Position numbers and translations under genes: made by a program. The notes beneath the pieces are model-generated. The model had not been told where the DNA came from. It saw only the letters and a program-made list of their open reading frames with translations, and did no database searches. This document shows, piece by piece, positions 8,591 to 18,184 of a stretch of DNA of 64,000 bases. Source of the stretch: Bradyrhizobium prioriisuperbiae. GTDB lineage: Bacteria; Pseudomonadota; Alphaproteobacteria; Rhizobiales; Xanthobacteraceae. Each line of letters starts with the position of its first letter. The first letter of the stretch is position 1. The stretch covers positions 6,436,501-6,500,500 of the forward strand of contig NZ_CP135921.1 of NCBI RefSeq assembly GCF_032397745.1. Direction: 5' to 3'.

Positions 8591-8820
8591 GACGTAGTCC
8601 AGCGCCGGGCTGCTATGCGCCGCGCCCGATCGGGCCGCAACATGCCGCGGCTGAACCCGTTTCTTCCGTAAAACCAAAGCGCTAGTCCGGCTTGCCGACT
8701 CCGCAGCACGGTTCGGCCCGCCGACCGCCAAGGCTTCAACGTATGATCATAATGCAATAGTATGGGTATAAGTTAATGTTGCGATCTCGCCGGTGACCGG
8801 CAGCCCTGAGGAGTTCTTCG

Positions 8821-10296
8821 ATGAACCAGATTGCAAGAGTCTCAGGCGACTTCGTACCGATGACCTCCGGCACTCCGGACCCCGCAGAGCGCGAAGCGGC
8901 CGACCGCAAGGCCGCGGCGCGTCAGGAAATCCTGACTGCACCGGTCTTTCGTACCCTGATGAAGCTCGCTTTGCCGACCACGGCTGTGCTCTTTGCACAA
9001 ACCGCGGCTTGCGTGGTCGAGGCCTTCTATGTCGGCTTCCTCGGCACCGATGCACTCGCCGGCGTGGCGCTGGTGTTTCCGGTGTTCATGCTGATGATGA
9101 CGATGTCGAACAGCGGGATCGGCAGCGGCGTCGCTTCGGCAGTGGCGCGGGCGATCGGCGCCGGTCGCCAGGAGGATGCCGACGCGCTGATGCTGCACGC
9201 CGTTGCGCTCGCCGTTATCTTTGGATTGATCTTCACGTTCGGGACGGCAGTGTTCGGCCGTGCACTTTATGCAGCGATGGGCGGGGCAGCAGGTGCGCTC
9301 GATGCTGCGTCTTCCTACTCGAGTTACCTGTTTGCAGGCTCGGTTCCGATCTGGATCGTCAATCTGCTTGCGGCTGCGCTGCGCGGATCAGGCAATGTTC
9401 GCGTGCCGGCGCTGGTGACGCTGGTCGGGGCGATGATTTTGATTCCGGCGTCGCCGGCATTCATCTTCGGCTTAGGTCCGATTCCACCGCTCGGGATCGC
9501 CGGCGCCGGCCTCGCGTTCGGACTTTACTATGGCGGAGCCTCGCTGGTGTTGCTGGCCTACATGGCCAGCGGCCGATCGGGACTGCGACTCAAGGGCGGC
9601 GCGCTGCAACGCCGCCTGATGGTGGATATCCTGCGCGTCGGCGTGCCAGTCGCGGTCACGACCGTGCAGACCAACCTGATTGTTGTCATCGTCACCGGCA
9701 TGTTCGGGCTGTTTGGCACCCATGCCCTCGCTGGATACGGTGCGGCGTCGCGGCTCGACTATGTGATAATTCCGCTGCTGTTCGGTTTTGCGTCGGCGGT
9801 CCTCACCATGGTCGGGATCACCATGGGGGCGGGCGACGTCGCCCGGGCCCGGCGGATCGCCTGGGTGGGCGCGGTGACCGGTGCTGCGATCACTGGCGCG
9901 ATCGGCCTGCTGGTGGCGTTGTTCCCCGAACAAGCATGGCTTTATCTGTTCAGCGAAGAGGCCGAGGTGCTGGCGCCGGCGTCGACCTATCTGCGGATCG
10001 TCGCACCGTTCTATGGCGTGTTCGGTCTTGCCTTCGTGATTGGTTTTGCGGCCCAGGGGGCGGGCAAGGCGGCGTGGCCGTTCCTTGCCGTCAGCGCACG
10101 CATGCTGGTGGCCGTCGGGATCGGCTGGCTCGCCGTGGTCGCATTCGGGGCGGGGCCGACCACGCTCTCGGCCATCGTCGCGGCGTCGCTCGTGGCCTAT
10201 GCGATCGTGGGCCTGGCGGCGATGTTCTCCCGGTCGGTCTGGGGCAATCAGCTCGCGACCAATGCAGGCAATTCGGAGAGCGCACCGACGCGGTGA
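8821..10296 (+). CDS. MATE family efflux transporter
   Basis: 491 residues with about twelve transmembrane helices in two homologous halves, matching the MatE/NorM family of Na+ or H+ antiporters. The first half begins after a ~40-residue cytoplasmic lead ('PVFRTLMKLALPTTAVLFAQ'). The second begins near residue 265 ('LMVDILRVGVPVAVTTVQTN'). A GAGGAG site lies seven bases before the ATG. Its last 49 bases overlap the end of the opposite-strand dehalogenase gene. The exported compound is not predictable. Confidence 0.9.
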   Translation: MNQIARVSGDFVPMTSGTPDPAEREAADRKAAARQEILTAPVFRTLMKLALPTTAVLFAQTAACVVEAFYVGFLGTDALAGVALVFPVFMLMMTMSNSGIGSGVASAVARAIGAGRQEDADALMLHAVALAVIFGLIFTFGTAVFGRALYAAMGGAAGALDAASSYSSYLFAGSVPIWIVNLLAAALRGSGNVRVPALVTLVGAMILIPASPAFIFGLGPIPPLGIAGAGLAFGLYYGGASLVLLAYMASGRSGLRLKGGALQRRLMVDILRVGVPVAVTTVQTNLIVVIVTGMFGLFGTHALAGYGAASRLDYVIIPLLFGFASAVLTMVGITMGAGDVARARRIAWVGAVTGAAITGAIGLLVALFPEQAWLYLFSEEAEVLAPASTYLRIVAPFYGVFGLAFVIGFAAQGAGKAAWPFLAVSARMLVAVGIGWLAVVAFGAGPTTLSAIVAASLVAYAIVGLAAMFSRSVWGNQLATNAGNSESAPTR

Positions 10297-11021
10297 TCGG
10301 GGGCGACGCCCAGCTCGTCCATCTGCGTGCGCAGCATCTTGAACAGGGTCAGCGGCGCGATCGCATCGAGATCGACCAGTGCGCTGGCGAGCGCCGCCGG
10401 CGTGACGCGCTCGATCCAGGCGACGTTGAACCCGAACGATTTCGCGCCGCAGACATCGAACGGATTGGACGAGACGAACAGTACCTCCGACGGACCGATA
10501 CCGAGCCTGCTTTCGACCAGGGAATAAGCCTCCGGGGCCGGCTTGAAGACCCGCTGCTGGTCGACGCTGATGGTGGCGTCCAGCACCTGGTCAAGCCCGG
10601 TGTTGCGGACCAGCGCGTTCAGCATGTCGGTGCTGCCGTTTGACAGGATCGCGAGCTTGCGGCCCTTCAGCGCGGTCAGCGCCGCCTTGGCGTCAGGGTA
10701 GAGATCGAGCTGGACATACTTGTCCATGATCCGCTCGAAGGCCTCGCGATCGTAACCGAGGCCGAGACCGCGCAGGGTGAAAGCCAGGGACTCCCGCGTG
10801 ATGACGGAAAAGTCCTCATAACGGCGCATCAGCGACCGCAGCCAGGTGTATTCGAGCTGCTTCAGCCGCCACACCTGGGTGATGATGTCGCCATACCCCG
10901 GAAAGGCCTGCTCGGTCACGGTCGCGACCGACTGGATGTCATAGAGCGTGCCATAGGCATCGAACACAACGGCTTTGATGGTCACAGGCGGCCTCGCGGG
11001 CTGGATGGGTGGCCGGAGCAT
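10248..11021 (-). CDS. Haloacid dehalogenase, type II (L-2-haloacid dehalogenase)
   Basis: A 257-residue HAD-superfamily hydrolase. The nucleophile aspartate lies in VVFDAYGTLYD (residues ~18-28), the second motif is LSNGS (~126-130), the lysine motif is FKPAPEAY and the acid motif SSNPFDVCGAKSFGF. The DAYGTL and SSNPFDV forms are characteristic of type II 2-haloacid dehalogenases, which hydrolyse L-2-haloalkanoates to D-2-hydroxyacids. A GTG twelve codons in (VTIKAVVFD) is an alternative start. The 3' end overlaps the MATE gene by 49 bases in convergent orientation. Confidence 0.88.
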   Translation of the reverse strand: MLRPPIQPARPPVTIKAVVFDAYGTLYDIQSVATVTEQAFPGYGDIITQVWRLKQLEYTWLRSLMRRYEDFSVITRESLAFTLRGLGLGYDREAFERIMDKYVQLDLYPDAKAALTALKGRKLAILSNGSTDMLNALVRNTGLDQVLDATISVDQQRVFKPAPEAYSLVESRLGIGPSEVLFVSSNPFDVCGAKSFGFNVAWIERVTPAALASALVDLDAIAPLTLFKMLRTQMDELGVAPDHRVGALSELPALVAS

Positions 11022-11127
11022 GAAAGTTTCATGTCAACCGGTCAAACAGGACTGCAAGTCTTGTCACGCGGACCAGCTATAGGATGCAATCAAACAGTTG
11101 TTGATCGGCACGAAATTCGGCCCACAC

Positions 11128-12726
11128 ATGCAAAAGACCGTTCCCTGGTGGACGTCCGGCGTCCTCTATCAGGTCTACCCGCGCTCGTTCCAGGATTCCG
11201 ACGGCGACGGGGTCGGCGATCTCAGCGGCATCATCCGCCGGCTGCCGTACTTGCGCGAGCTCGGCGTCGACGCGGTGTGGCTGTCGCCGATCTTTGCCTC
11301 GCCGATGGAGGATTTCGGCTACGACATCTCGGATTATATCGGGATTGATCCGCTGTTCGGCGCGCTCGGGGATTTCGATGCCCTGGTCGCGGCCGTGCAT
11401 GGCCATGGGCTGAAGCTCATTCTTGACCTCGTGCCCAATCACACCTCGGAGCAGCATCCGTGGTTTGTCGAGAGCCGTAGCTCCAGGGATAACCCGAAGC
11501 GCGACTGGTTCATCTGGCGCGATGGGGCCGGCGATGGCGGGCCGCCGACCAACTGGCTGTCCGAATTCGGCGGCAGCGCCTGGCACTTCGATGAACTGAG
11601 CGGGCAATACTATTATCATGCCTTCCTGCGCCAGCAGCCGGACCTGAACTGGCGCAATCCGGATGTGCGCCAAGCCATCGCCGAAGTGATGCGGTTCTGG
11701 CTCAAGCGCGGCGTCGACGGCTTTCGCGTCGACGTGATGTGGCACCTGATCAAGGACGATCAGTTCCGCGACAATCCACCCAATCCGGATTATGCAGCCG
11801 AGCGTCAGCCCTATGAGCGGCTATTGCCGCTTTACTCCACCGACAGGCCGGAGGTGCATGCGGTGGTGGCGGAGCTGCGTCAGGTGATGGACGCGTTCGA
11901 CGATCGCGTGCTGATCGGCGAGATCTATCTGCCGCCGGAGCGGCTGGTGGCGTATTATGGCGAGAATCTTGCGGGCGCCCATCTGCCGTTCAATTTTGCG
12001 CTGATCTCGACACCGTGGAGCGCAGCAGCGATCGCCAAGCTGATCGCGGCGTATGAAGCGGCGCTGCCGCCGGGGGCCTGGCCGAACTGGGTGCTGGGCA
12101 ACCACGACCGCATGCGGATCGCAAGCCGGGTCGGGGCCGACCAGGCACGCCTCGCAGCCATGCTGCTGCTGACACTGCGGGGAACGCCGACGCTCTATTA
12201 TGGCGATGAAATCGGCCTGCCGCAGATTCCGATCGCGCCGGAGCAGGTGAGGGATCCGTTCGAAAAGAATGTGCCGGGCTTCGGCATCGGCCGCGACGGC
12301 TGCCGGACGCCGATGCAGTGGGATGGGTCAAGCCATTCGGGTTTTAGCAGTGCAGAGCCTTGGCTGCCGCTTTCGGACAATTTCAGGAATGAGAATGTGG
12401 CCAGCCAAAGCGAGGACATGGCCTCAATCCTCAATCTCTATCGCACCCTGATCGCACTGCGCCGTGCGCGGCCTGAGCTTTCGATTGGCGATTACAATCC
12501 GATGGCGGTTGTCGGCAACGTGCTGGTGTTCCAGCGTGCCCATAATGGCAGTCGCCTGATCATTGCGCTGAATTTTGGTACGGTTGCCGTGGCACTCGCC
12601 GCCGAGACGGTCGGCTTGAACGGACAGATCGTACTGTCGACGGTAACGGACCGGTCGTCAGGGGGCGTCGCCGGCCAGTTGGAGCTGCGCGGTGGCGAGG
12701 GGATCATCCTCGAACCGGTTGCGTAA
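11128..12726 (+). CDS. GH13 alpha-glucosidase
   Basis: About 532 residues from the ATG at 11128. It has the (beta/alpha)8 domain of glycoside hydrolase family 13 from the start (WWTSGVLYQVYPRSFQDS). Conserved region I is DLVPNHTS, region II DGFRVDVMWH (nucleophile Asp), region III LIGEIYLP (acid/base Glu) and region IV LGNHDRMRI. This matches oligo-1,6-glucosidase/alpha-glucosidase enzymes that split maltose, isomaltose or sucrose-type linkages. No signal peptide is visible, so it is probably cytoplasmic. An upstream TTG in the same frame is less likely as the start. It ends 12 bases from the convergent methyltransferase gene. Confidence 0.92.
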   Translation: MQKTVPWWTSGVLYQVYPRSFQDSDGDGVGDLSGIIRRLPYLRELGVDAVWLSPIFASPMEDFGYDISDYIGIDPLFGALGDFDALVAAVHGHGLKLILDLVPNHTSEQHPWFVESRSSRDNPKRDWFIWRDGAGDGGPPTNWLSEFGGSAWHFDELSGQYYYHAFLRQQPDLNWRNPDVRQAIAEVMRFWLKRGVDGFRVDVMWHLIKDDQFRDNPPNPDYAAERQPYERLLPLYSTDRPEVHAVVAELRQVMDAFDDRVLIGEIYLPPERLVAYYGENLAGAHLPFNFALISTPWSAAAIAKLIAAYEAALPPGAWPNWVLGNHDRMRIASRVGADQARLAAMLLLTLRGTPTLYYGDEIGLPQIPIAPEQVRDPFEKNVPGFGIGRDGCRTPMQWDGSSHSGFSSAEPWLPLSDNFRNENVASQSEDMASILNLYRTLIALRRARPELSIGDYNPMAVVGNVLVFQRAHNGSRLIIALNFGTVAVALAAETVGLNGQIVLSTVTDRSSGGVAGQLELRGGEGIILEPVA

Positions 12727-12738
12727 GAGCGTCCAGCG

Positions 12739-14331
12739 TTAACTCACCAGCAGCCCCAGCTTGCTCACCGTCGCCAGCGACTGTTGCACGCGCTCGCTGA
12801 TCGACTGGGGTGACACGTCGCCGGAGTTGTTGCCGGCCGGCGGCAGGTCGCCGAATTTGTCCGTCATCTCTGCGGCGAGCTGCTCCATCGTCCGCGTGCC
12901 ATCCAGCAATTGCAGGAAGTAACGGGCTCGGTCGTCGGCAAGCCGCACGGCCTGATGCAGCACGTTGGTGAGCAGGGTGCCGCTCTCGGCCTGCTTGCGC
13001 GCCAAGAGGCTCGCCTGCGGCCGGTCGCTGACCTCCCTCACCACGAATGGCGGCCAGCGCAGGAACGTGACTTCGCCGCTGCAGGCCAGGATATACATCG
13101 CGCCAATCAATGTCTGTTCATCGTCATCAGCGCGGCCGGAGTTCGGTCCGGAGCCCAGCAGGTCACGGGCGCCTGCGAGCAGCTCGGCAAACGACAGCGC
13201 GCGGGGCCACGCCTTGCCGAGGCAACGATGAGCCGCCTTCAGGATCGGTTTGGAGACCGTCAGCGACGTGTCGTCATAGGTTTTGAACTCCATCGGCGAC
13301 ATGTCGGTCAGGCAAAAGTCGGCGGAAACGGGAGTAGCGTTGCTCAGCAAATGAAACCGGGTCACGAAATTCCGATCGATCCCGCGGTCGAGAGCGATGT
13401 TGTCATGGCACAGCAGCGTGCGGCGGAAGCCGTTGCCGTCGATGAAATCCTGATACTGGTCGCGTGCGACGAATTCGGTGTCCGGGAATTGCTGCAGCGT
13501 GGAGCAGACTTCGTCCGAATATCCCGCGACATGGCGGCGGGAGAAGTCGGTGTCGCTAAGGTATTGCAGGCCGTGATTGCCGGCCTCATCGACGACCTGA
13601 TGGAGCAGGAACGCGGTCGCGATTTCGTTCAGGTCGTCGTGGAACAGCACTTCTTCGGGCATCGTCGTGACGCGCTTGTACTGGTCCCGCATGACCTTGC
13701 CATGGAGCGTGTCGGCCGACGTGCCCTCGCTGAGAAACTTCATGATGGCGCGGGCCTGCGCGGTCTTCTGCTTCATGCCGCTGACGTGACGGGTGTGATA
13801 CAGCATCATGTCGCGGGTCATGTCGCGCAGATGCGAGTAGGGATGCGCATTGTAGCTGACATAACAGATGCCGTTGGGGGAGAGGCGCTGCTTGAAGATC
13901 GTCATCATCTTGCGGCGGACCTCGGGCGGCACCCACGAGTAGACGCCGTGCGCGATGATGTAGTCGAACTGGCCGAAGCTCGCGTCCACATCCATGATGT
14001 CGCAATGCATCAGCTTGATGTTGTTCAGGTCAAGCGCTGCGACATTGCGCATCCCGCGTTCGATGGTGACGCCGCTGAGATCGATGCCGATGAATTCGCT
14101 GTCGGGATATTGAAACGCCATCGGCAAGAGATTGCCGCCGACGCCGCAGCCGAGCTCCAGAACCCGGCAACGCTCGACGGACACCGGCTGTAGGCCGTAA
14201 ATCGTCGCCAGTGTCGCGAGATGGTTCGGGTGGGTGTGTTCGTAGACGTGGCCGGGGTAGTAGACATCGTCATAGAGCGTTGGTTCGGACGCGCCGGCTG
14301 GTGGCCGGGTCTGTGCCTGAATATTCATCAT
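12739..14331 (-). CDS. Class I SAM methyltransferase with regulatory domain, T6SS operon member
   Basis: About 530 residues. The N-terminal Rossmann domain has the SAM motif VLELGCGVGGNLL (residues ~57-69) and FIGIDLSG. It is followed by a methyltransferase regulatory domain of the PF10119 type ('FHDDLNEIATAFLLHQVVDEAGNHGLQ', quoted in part) and a C-terminal winged-helix-like tail. The start MMNIQ lies 10 bases after the clpV stop and has a GGGATC site; an earlier in-frame start would overlap clpV. It is the last gene of the leftward T6SS arm and very likely co-transcribed. The substrate is unknown; modification of a T6SS component or effector is only an idea. Confidence 0.85.
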   Translation of the reverse strand: MMNIQAQTRPPAGASEPTLYDDVYYPGHVYEHTHPNHLATLATIYGLQPVSVERCRVLELGCGVGGNLLPMAFQYPDSEFIGIDLSGVTIERGMRNVAALDLNNIKLMHCDIMDVDASFGQFDYIIAHGVYSWVPPEVRRKMMTIFKQRLSPNGICYVSYNAHPYSHLRDMTRDMMLYHTRHVSGMKQKTAQARAIMKFLSEGTSADTLHGKVMRDQYKRVTTMPEEVLFHDDLNEIATAFLLHQVVDEAGNHGLQYLSDTDFSRRHVAGYSDEVCSTLQQFPDTEFVARDQYQDFIDGNGFRRTLLCHDNIALDRGIDRNFVTRFHLLSNATPVSADFCLTDMSPMEFKTYDDTSLTVSKPILKAAHRCLGKAWPRALSFAELLAGARDLLGSGPNSGRADDDEQTLIGAMYILACSGEVTFLRWPPFVVREVSDRPQASLLARKQAESGTLLTNVLHQAVRLADDRARYFLQLLDGTRTMEQLAAEMTDKFGDLPPAGNNSGDVSPQSISERVQQSLATVSKLGLLVS

Positions 14332-14341
14332 GCTGATCCCA

Positions 14342-16984
14342 TCAGCTCCAGGAATAGGCGAATTTGTCATTCTCGATCGAGACCTTGGCCTGCGAGACCT
14401 CTTCCTTGGCCAGGGACTTGTTGAGGAATTCGCGCGACAGCTCGGGCAGCAGGGTGTTGGTGATGATGTTGTCGATCATGCGTCCGCCGGAGTCCGGATC
14501 GTTGCAGCGGGAGACGATGTGTTCGACCACGGCGTCGTCATAGACGAAGGCGGAGTCGTGATTGTCGTGGATACGCCGGCCGATCCGGTCCAGCTGCAGC
14601 CGCACGATGCCGCCGAGCATTTCGTCGGACAGCGGGAAATACGGGATCGAGACGATGCGCCCCAACAGGGCCGCCGGGAAGACTTTCAACAGTTCCGGCC
14701 GCAGCATCTTGGCGAGTTCTTCGGGATCGTTGCGATATTTCGGATCGCGCGACAGGCCCATGATGACGTCGGTGCCGACATTGGTGGTGAGAATGATCAG
14801 CGTGTTCTTGAAGTCGATGCGCCGTCCCGTGCCATCCTCCATGATGCCCTTGTCGAACACCTGGAAGAAGATCTCGTGCACGTCCGGGTGGGCCTTCTCG
14901 ACCTCGTCGAGCAGGATGACGCTGTAGGGCTTGCGCCGGACCGCCTCGGTCAAGCGTCCGCCTTCGCCATAACCGACATAGCCGGGAGGGGCGCCCTTCA
15001 AAGTGGAGACGGTGTGGGCTTCCTGGAACTCGGACATGTTGATGGTGATCATGTTCTGCTCGCCGCCATAGAGCGACTCCGCCAGCGCCAGCGCGGTCTC
15101 GGTCTTGCCGACGCCGGAGGGGCCGGCCAGCATGAACACGCCGATCGGTTTTGACGGATTGTCGAGCTTGGCCCGGCTGGTCTCGATCCGCTTGGCGATC
15201 ATCGACAGCCCGTGGGACTGGCCGACCACGCGGCGATTGAGGATCTCCGGCAGCTTCAAGACCGTCTCGATTTCGTCGCGCACCATCCGGCCGACCGGGA
15301 TGCCGGTCCAGTCCGACACCACCGACGCCACCGATTGCTCGTCGACATGGGCATAGATCATCCGCTTTTCGGGGTTGATCCCTTCCAGGGCATCGAACTT
15401 GCCGCGCAGTTCGACGCGTTTGGCCGCGGGGTCGTCGCCTTCCTTCGGTTCCGCCAGGATGTCGCGGATGCTCCTGATCTCGCCGACCAGAGTCTGTTCG
15501 GCGGCCCAATCGGTTTCCAGCGCCACGAGCTTGTCTTTCAGCGCCGTAATATCCGTGTCGATTTCGGCAATGCGTTCGGCGTCGTCGAGCCCGAGATCGC
15601 TGTCGCTGACGAGCGCCGACTTTTCCGCCTCGCGGGCAGAGATGGCGACGCGGGCGTCCTCGATCATGGCGGGCGTTGCGCTCTGGCTGATGGCGACGCG
15701 GGCGGCGGCGGTGTCGAGCAGGCTGACGGCCTTGTCCGGTAACTGCCGTGCCGGAATGTAGCGATGCGACAGATTGACGGCGGCATTGATCGCGGCGTCG
15801 GAAATGCGCACGCCGTGGTGCTTTTCCATTGGCGCCAGAATGCCGCGCAGCATGATGCAGCAGGTGGCGACATCAGGCTCATCGATATGGATCGGCTGGA
15901 AGCGCCGCGTCAGCGCCGGGTCTTTTTCGATGTACTGGCGATACTCGGCCCACGTCGTGGCGGCGATGGTGCGCAGTGTGCCGCGGGCGAGGGGAGGCTT
16001 GAGGAGATTGGCGGCGTCGCCGGTGCCAGCCGCGCCACCGGCGCCGATCAGGGTATGGGCTTCGTCGATGAACAGGATGATCGGGGTGGGCGAACTCTGC
16101 ACCTCGTCGATCACTGATCGCAATCGCTGCTCGAATTCGCCCTTCATGGAGGCGCCGGCCTGCATCAGGCCGATGTCGAGCGCACAGAGACGGACATTGC
16201 GCAGGGGCGGCGGGACGTCGCCGGAGGCGATGCGCTGGGCGAAACCTTCCACCACGGCGGTCTTGCCGACGCCGGCTTCACCGGTGAGGATCGGGTTGTT
16301 CTGCCGCCGGCGCATCAGCACGTCGATCAATTGGCGGATTTCATTGTCGCGGCCGAGGATCGGGTCCATCTCGCCGGACTTGGCCTTGGCGGTCAGGTCC
16401 TGGGAGAAACGATCCAGCGGCGTGCTGCCCTTCGGGCCAGCCGCCTGATCGGCGCCCGGCGTGCCGGCGCCGATGGCACCGGAGCCGTCCATCGGCCGCA
16501 GGTTCTCCTCGTCGGAGCCGGCCCAGATGGCGCGATGTTCCGCCGCCAGGGCGTCGACATTCACCTTGGTGAATTCCTGGGAGATGTTGGTCAGCGCGCG
16601 GCGGATGTCGGTGGATTTCAGGCCCGCCACCAGCAGATGGCCGGTGCGGATCTGGGTTTCGCCGAAAAACAGCGTGGCATAATGCCAGCCGCGATCGAGC
16701 ACATCGATCACCGGATTGGCGACACCCGGCATGTCGGTTTCGTTCTTGCGGAAGCCGTTGATGACCCCTGCGAGATCGGACAGCAGCCGCGCCCGGTCCA
16801 GCTTGTAATAATCGGCCGACAGGCTGAGGTCGGTGCGCTCCTGCTGCAGGATATGGAACAACCAATGAGCCAGCTCGATATTGCGGTTTCCCGCGCTCTT
16901 GGCATGGCGCAGCGCCTGGATGAAGGCGTCATAGCCGGCCCGGTTCAACTTTCCCGTTACGGACTCAAGGCTGATATCGGTCAC
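14342..16984 (-). CDS. clpV: T6SS ATPase TssH/ClpV
   Basis: An 880-residue AAA+ unfoldase that disassembles the contracted TssB/TssC sheath for recycling. It has an N-terminal Clp-N domain (~1-160) and a first AAA domain with Walker A GEAGVGKTAV and Walker B ILFIDEAH. The middle coiled coil is at ~400-530, and the second AAA domain has GPSGVGKTET and VILLDEVEKAH. The GTG start is supported by a GGAGGG site seven bases upstream. A 171-base gap separates it from tssG, while the methyltransferase follows after 10 bases. Length and domain order distinguish it from ClpB by context and by the T6SS-type N-domain. Confidence 0.96.
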   Translation of the reverse strand: MTDISLESVTGKLNRAGYDAFIQALRHAKSAGNRNIELAHWLFHILQQERTDLSLSADYYKLDRARLLSDLAGVINGFRKNETDMPGVANPVIDVLDRGWHYATLFFGETQIRTGHLLVAGLKSTDIRRALTNISQEFTKVNVDALAAEHRAIWAGSDEENLRPMDGSGAIGAGTPGADQAAGPKGSTPLDRFSQDLTAKAKSGEMDPILGRDNEIRQLIDVLMRRRQNNPILTGEAGVGKTAVVEGFAQRIASGDVPPPLRNVRLCALDIGLMQAGASMKGEFEQRLRSVIDEVQSSPTPIILFIDEAHTLIGAGGAAGTGDAANLLKPPLARGTLRTIAATTWAEYRQYIEKDPALTRRFQPIHIDEPDVATCCIMLRGILAPMEKHHGVRISDAAINAAVNLSHRYIPARQLPDKAVSLLDTAAARVAISQSATPAMIEDARVAISAREAEKSALVSDSDLGLDDAERIAEIDTDITALKDKLVALETDWAAEQTLVGEIRSIRDILAEPKEGDDPAAKRVELRGKFDALEGINPEKRMIYAHVDEQSVASVVSDWTGIPVGRMVRDEIETVLKLPEILNRRVVGQSHGLSMIAKRIETSRAKLDNPSKPIGVFMLAGPSGVGKTETALALAESLYGGEQNMITINMSEFQEAHTVSTLKGAPPGYVGYGEGGRLTEAVRRKPYSVILLDEVEKAHPDVHEIFFQVFDKGIMEDGTGRRIDFKNTLIILTTNVGTDVIMGLSRDPKYRNDPEELAKMLRPELLKVFPAALLGRIVSIPYFPLSDEMLGGIVRLQLDRIGRRIHDNHDSAFVYDDAVVEHIVSRCNDPDSGGRMIDNIITNTLLPELSREFLNKSLAKEEVSQAKVSIENDKFAYSWS

Positions 16985-17155
16985 GGCGGTCCCTCCATCT
17001 CAAATCGCCCCGCTCTCAACCCCGAGGTTGACAGCATCAGGCATGTCTCGCCCGCACAAATGGTGCACCGCAACCGGAGCGATGGATCCGCAAAGGCAAT
17101 GCGGTGGAATTTTCGAGTCCTCCTCATCTTGAGACGATCCATCGGCCCGGGTGGT

Positions 17156-18184
17156 TCAACCGGCGTGATCGGACGTGCCGCTGCGTTTCGCCCGAAATCG
17201 CTCACTCAAATGGAAGCGGGCATCGCATCGGTATTCGTCGGTCGAGGTCCAGTTCGGCGAGACCCAGGTGGTCCAGCCGAGACGCCCGCTTTGTCCGAGT
17301 TTGACGGGAGCAACGGCGCCGGACGGGATGGCGAGTTCGACTTCCCAATCCAGTTCATCGCCGATGTAGAAATAGACCGCGTCCGCCAGCGGCTCCGACA
17401 GATTGGGGGCGTCCGTCGGCAAAAAGCGTTCGTATTGCGCAAAATCCTTGACGTAGAACCTGACCCGGATCTTGTCTTCGACGCTGAAGACACTCGATCC
17501 CAGCAGCATATCCTTGCCCAAAGCAGCATGCTTGCGGCCCAGACTGCTGCAATCCGCCTTATCGAACTTCAGCCAGGAGCCGACGAACTCGTCGATTTCG
17601 ACCCTGACATCGAACAGGCCCTGCAGAAAGCCGGCCAGGCGCGAGGCGGATTTCGCTTTCGGCGCGACCAGGCCGGCGAATGCCATCTTGGCCATGTCCG
17701 GCACGGTATCGAGATCGGAAAACACCGATGTTCCGAGCCCGGTGAACGAGCCGATATAGGCAAAGAAGCGATCTTCCGAGGGGCGGTCATGCTGCGCGAT
17801 CGGGCGCGCATCGGCCCAGGTGCGAAAGAACAGCTGCAGGAAGCGGTTGTTGATGAGATCGAGGAAGCGCGGAAACGCGTCGTCGCGCATCAGCACCCAG
17901 CCGAGGCTCTCATCAGTGGTGGCCAGCGGCAGCGCGCCCTGCGGTCCCAGCAGGCCGAGGAATTTCACCAGGATCCGGAGCCGGCCGTTCTGCTCCTCGG
18001 CCGAACTGAGGTTCGACGCCGGAAATTCCAGATAAGGATCCTGTCCGAGGTCGAGATACTCCTCGCGCCGGGCGGCGCTGTCGCCGATCCGCGGACTGTT
18101 GAAATGCGCGCGCTCGAGCTGGCGAAGCACGTGATAGAAATCGAACCGCCAGGGCTCGGCCTTCATCTCCCCGATCAGGCTCAC
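17156..18184 (-). CDS. tssG: T6SS baseplate protein TssG
   Basis: 342 residues (ImpH/VasB family), a component of the TssEFGK baseplate wedge. Hallmarks are the N-terminal WRFDFYHVLRQLER segment, FLGLLGPQGALPLATT, and the C-terminal FPxD-like region followed by LGQSGRLGWTTWV. The start is the GTG at 18184. It overlaps the tssF stop as GTGA and is preceded at ideal spacing by GGAGG, better than the ATG further upstream or the internal ATG at MKAEPWRF. Confidence 0.95.
   Translation of the reverse strand: MSLIGEMKAEPWRFDFYHVLRQLERAHFNSPRIGDSAARREEYLDLGQDPYLEFPASNLSSAEEQNGRLRILVKFLGLLGPQGALPLATTDESLGWVLMRDDAFPRFLDLINNRFLQLFFRTWADARPIAQHDRPSEDRFFAYIGSFTGLGTSVFSDLDTVPDMAKMAFAGLVAPKAKSASRLAGFLQGLFDVRVEIDEFVGSWLKFDKADCSSLGRKHAALGKDMLLGSSVFSVEDKIRVRFYVKDFAQYERFLPTDAPNLSEPLADAVYFYIGDELDWEVELAIPSGAVAPVKLGQSGRLGWTTWVSPNWTSTDEYRCDARFHLSERFRAKRSGTSDHAG

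Noticed and set aside
8742..8751. The perfect palindrome TATGATCATA upstream of the MATE gene
   Set aside because: Ten bases is short and no nearby regulator suggests a function; it can occur by chance in an AT-rich promoter region.
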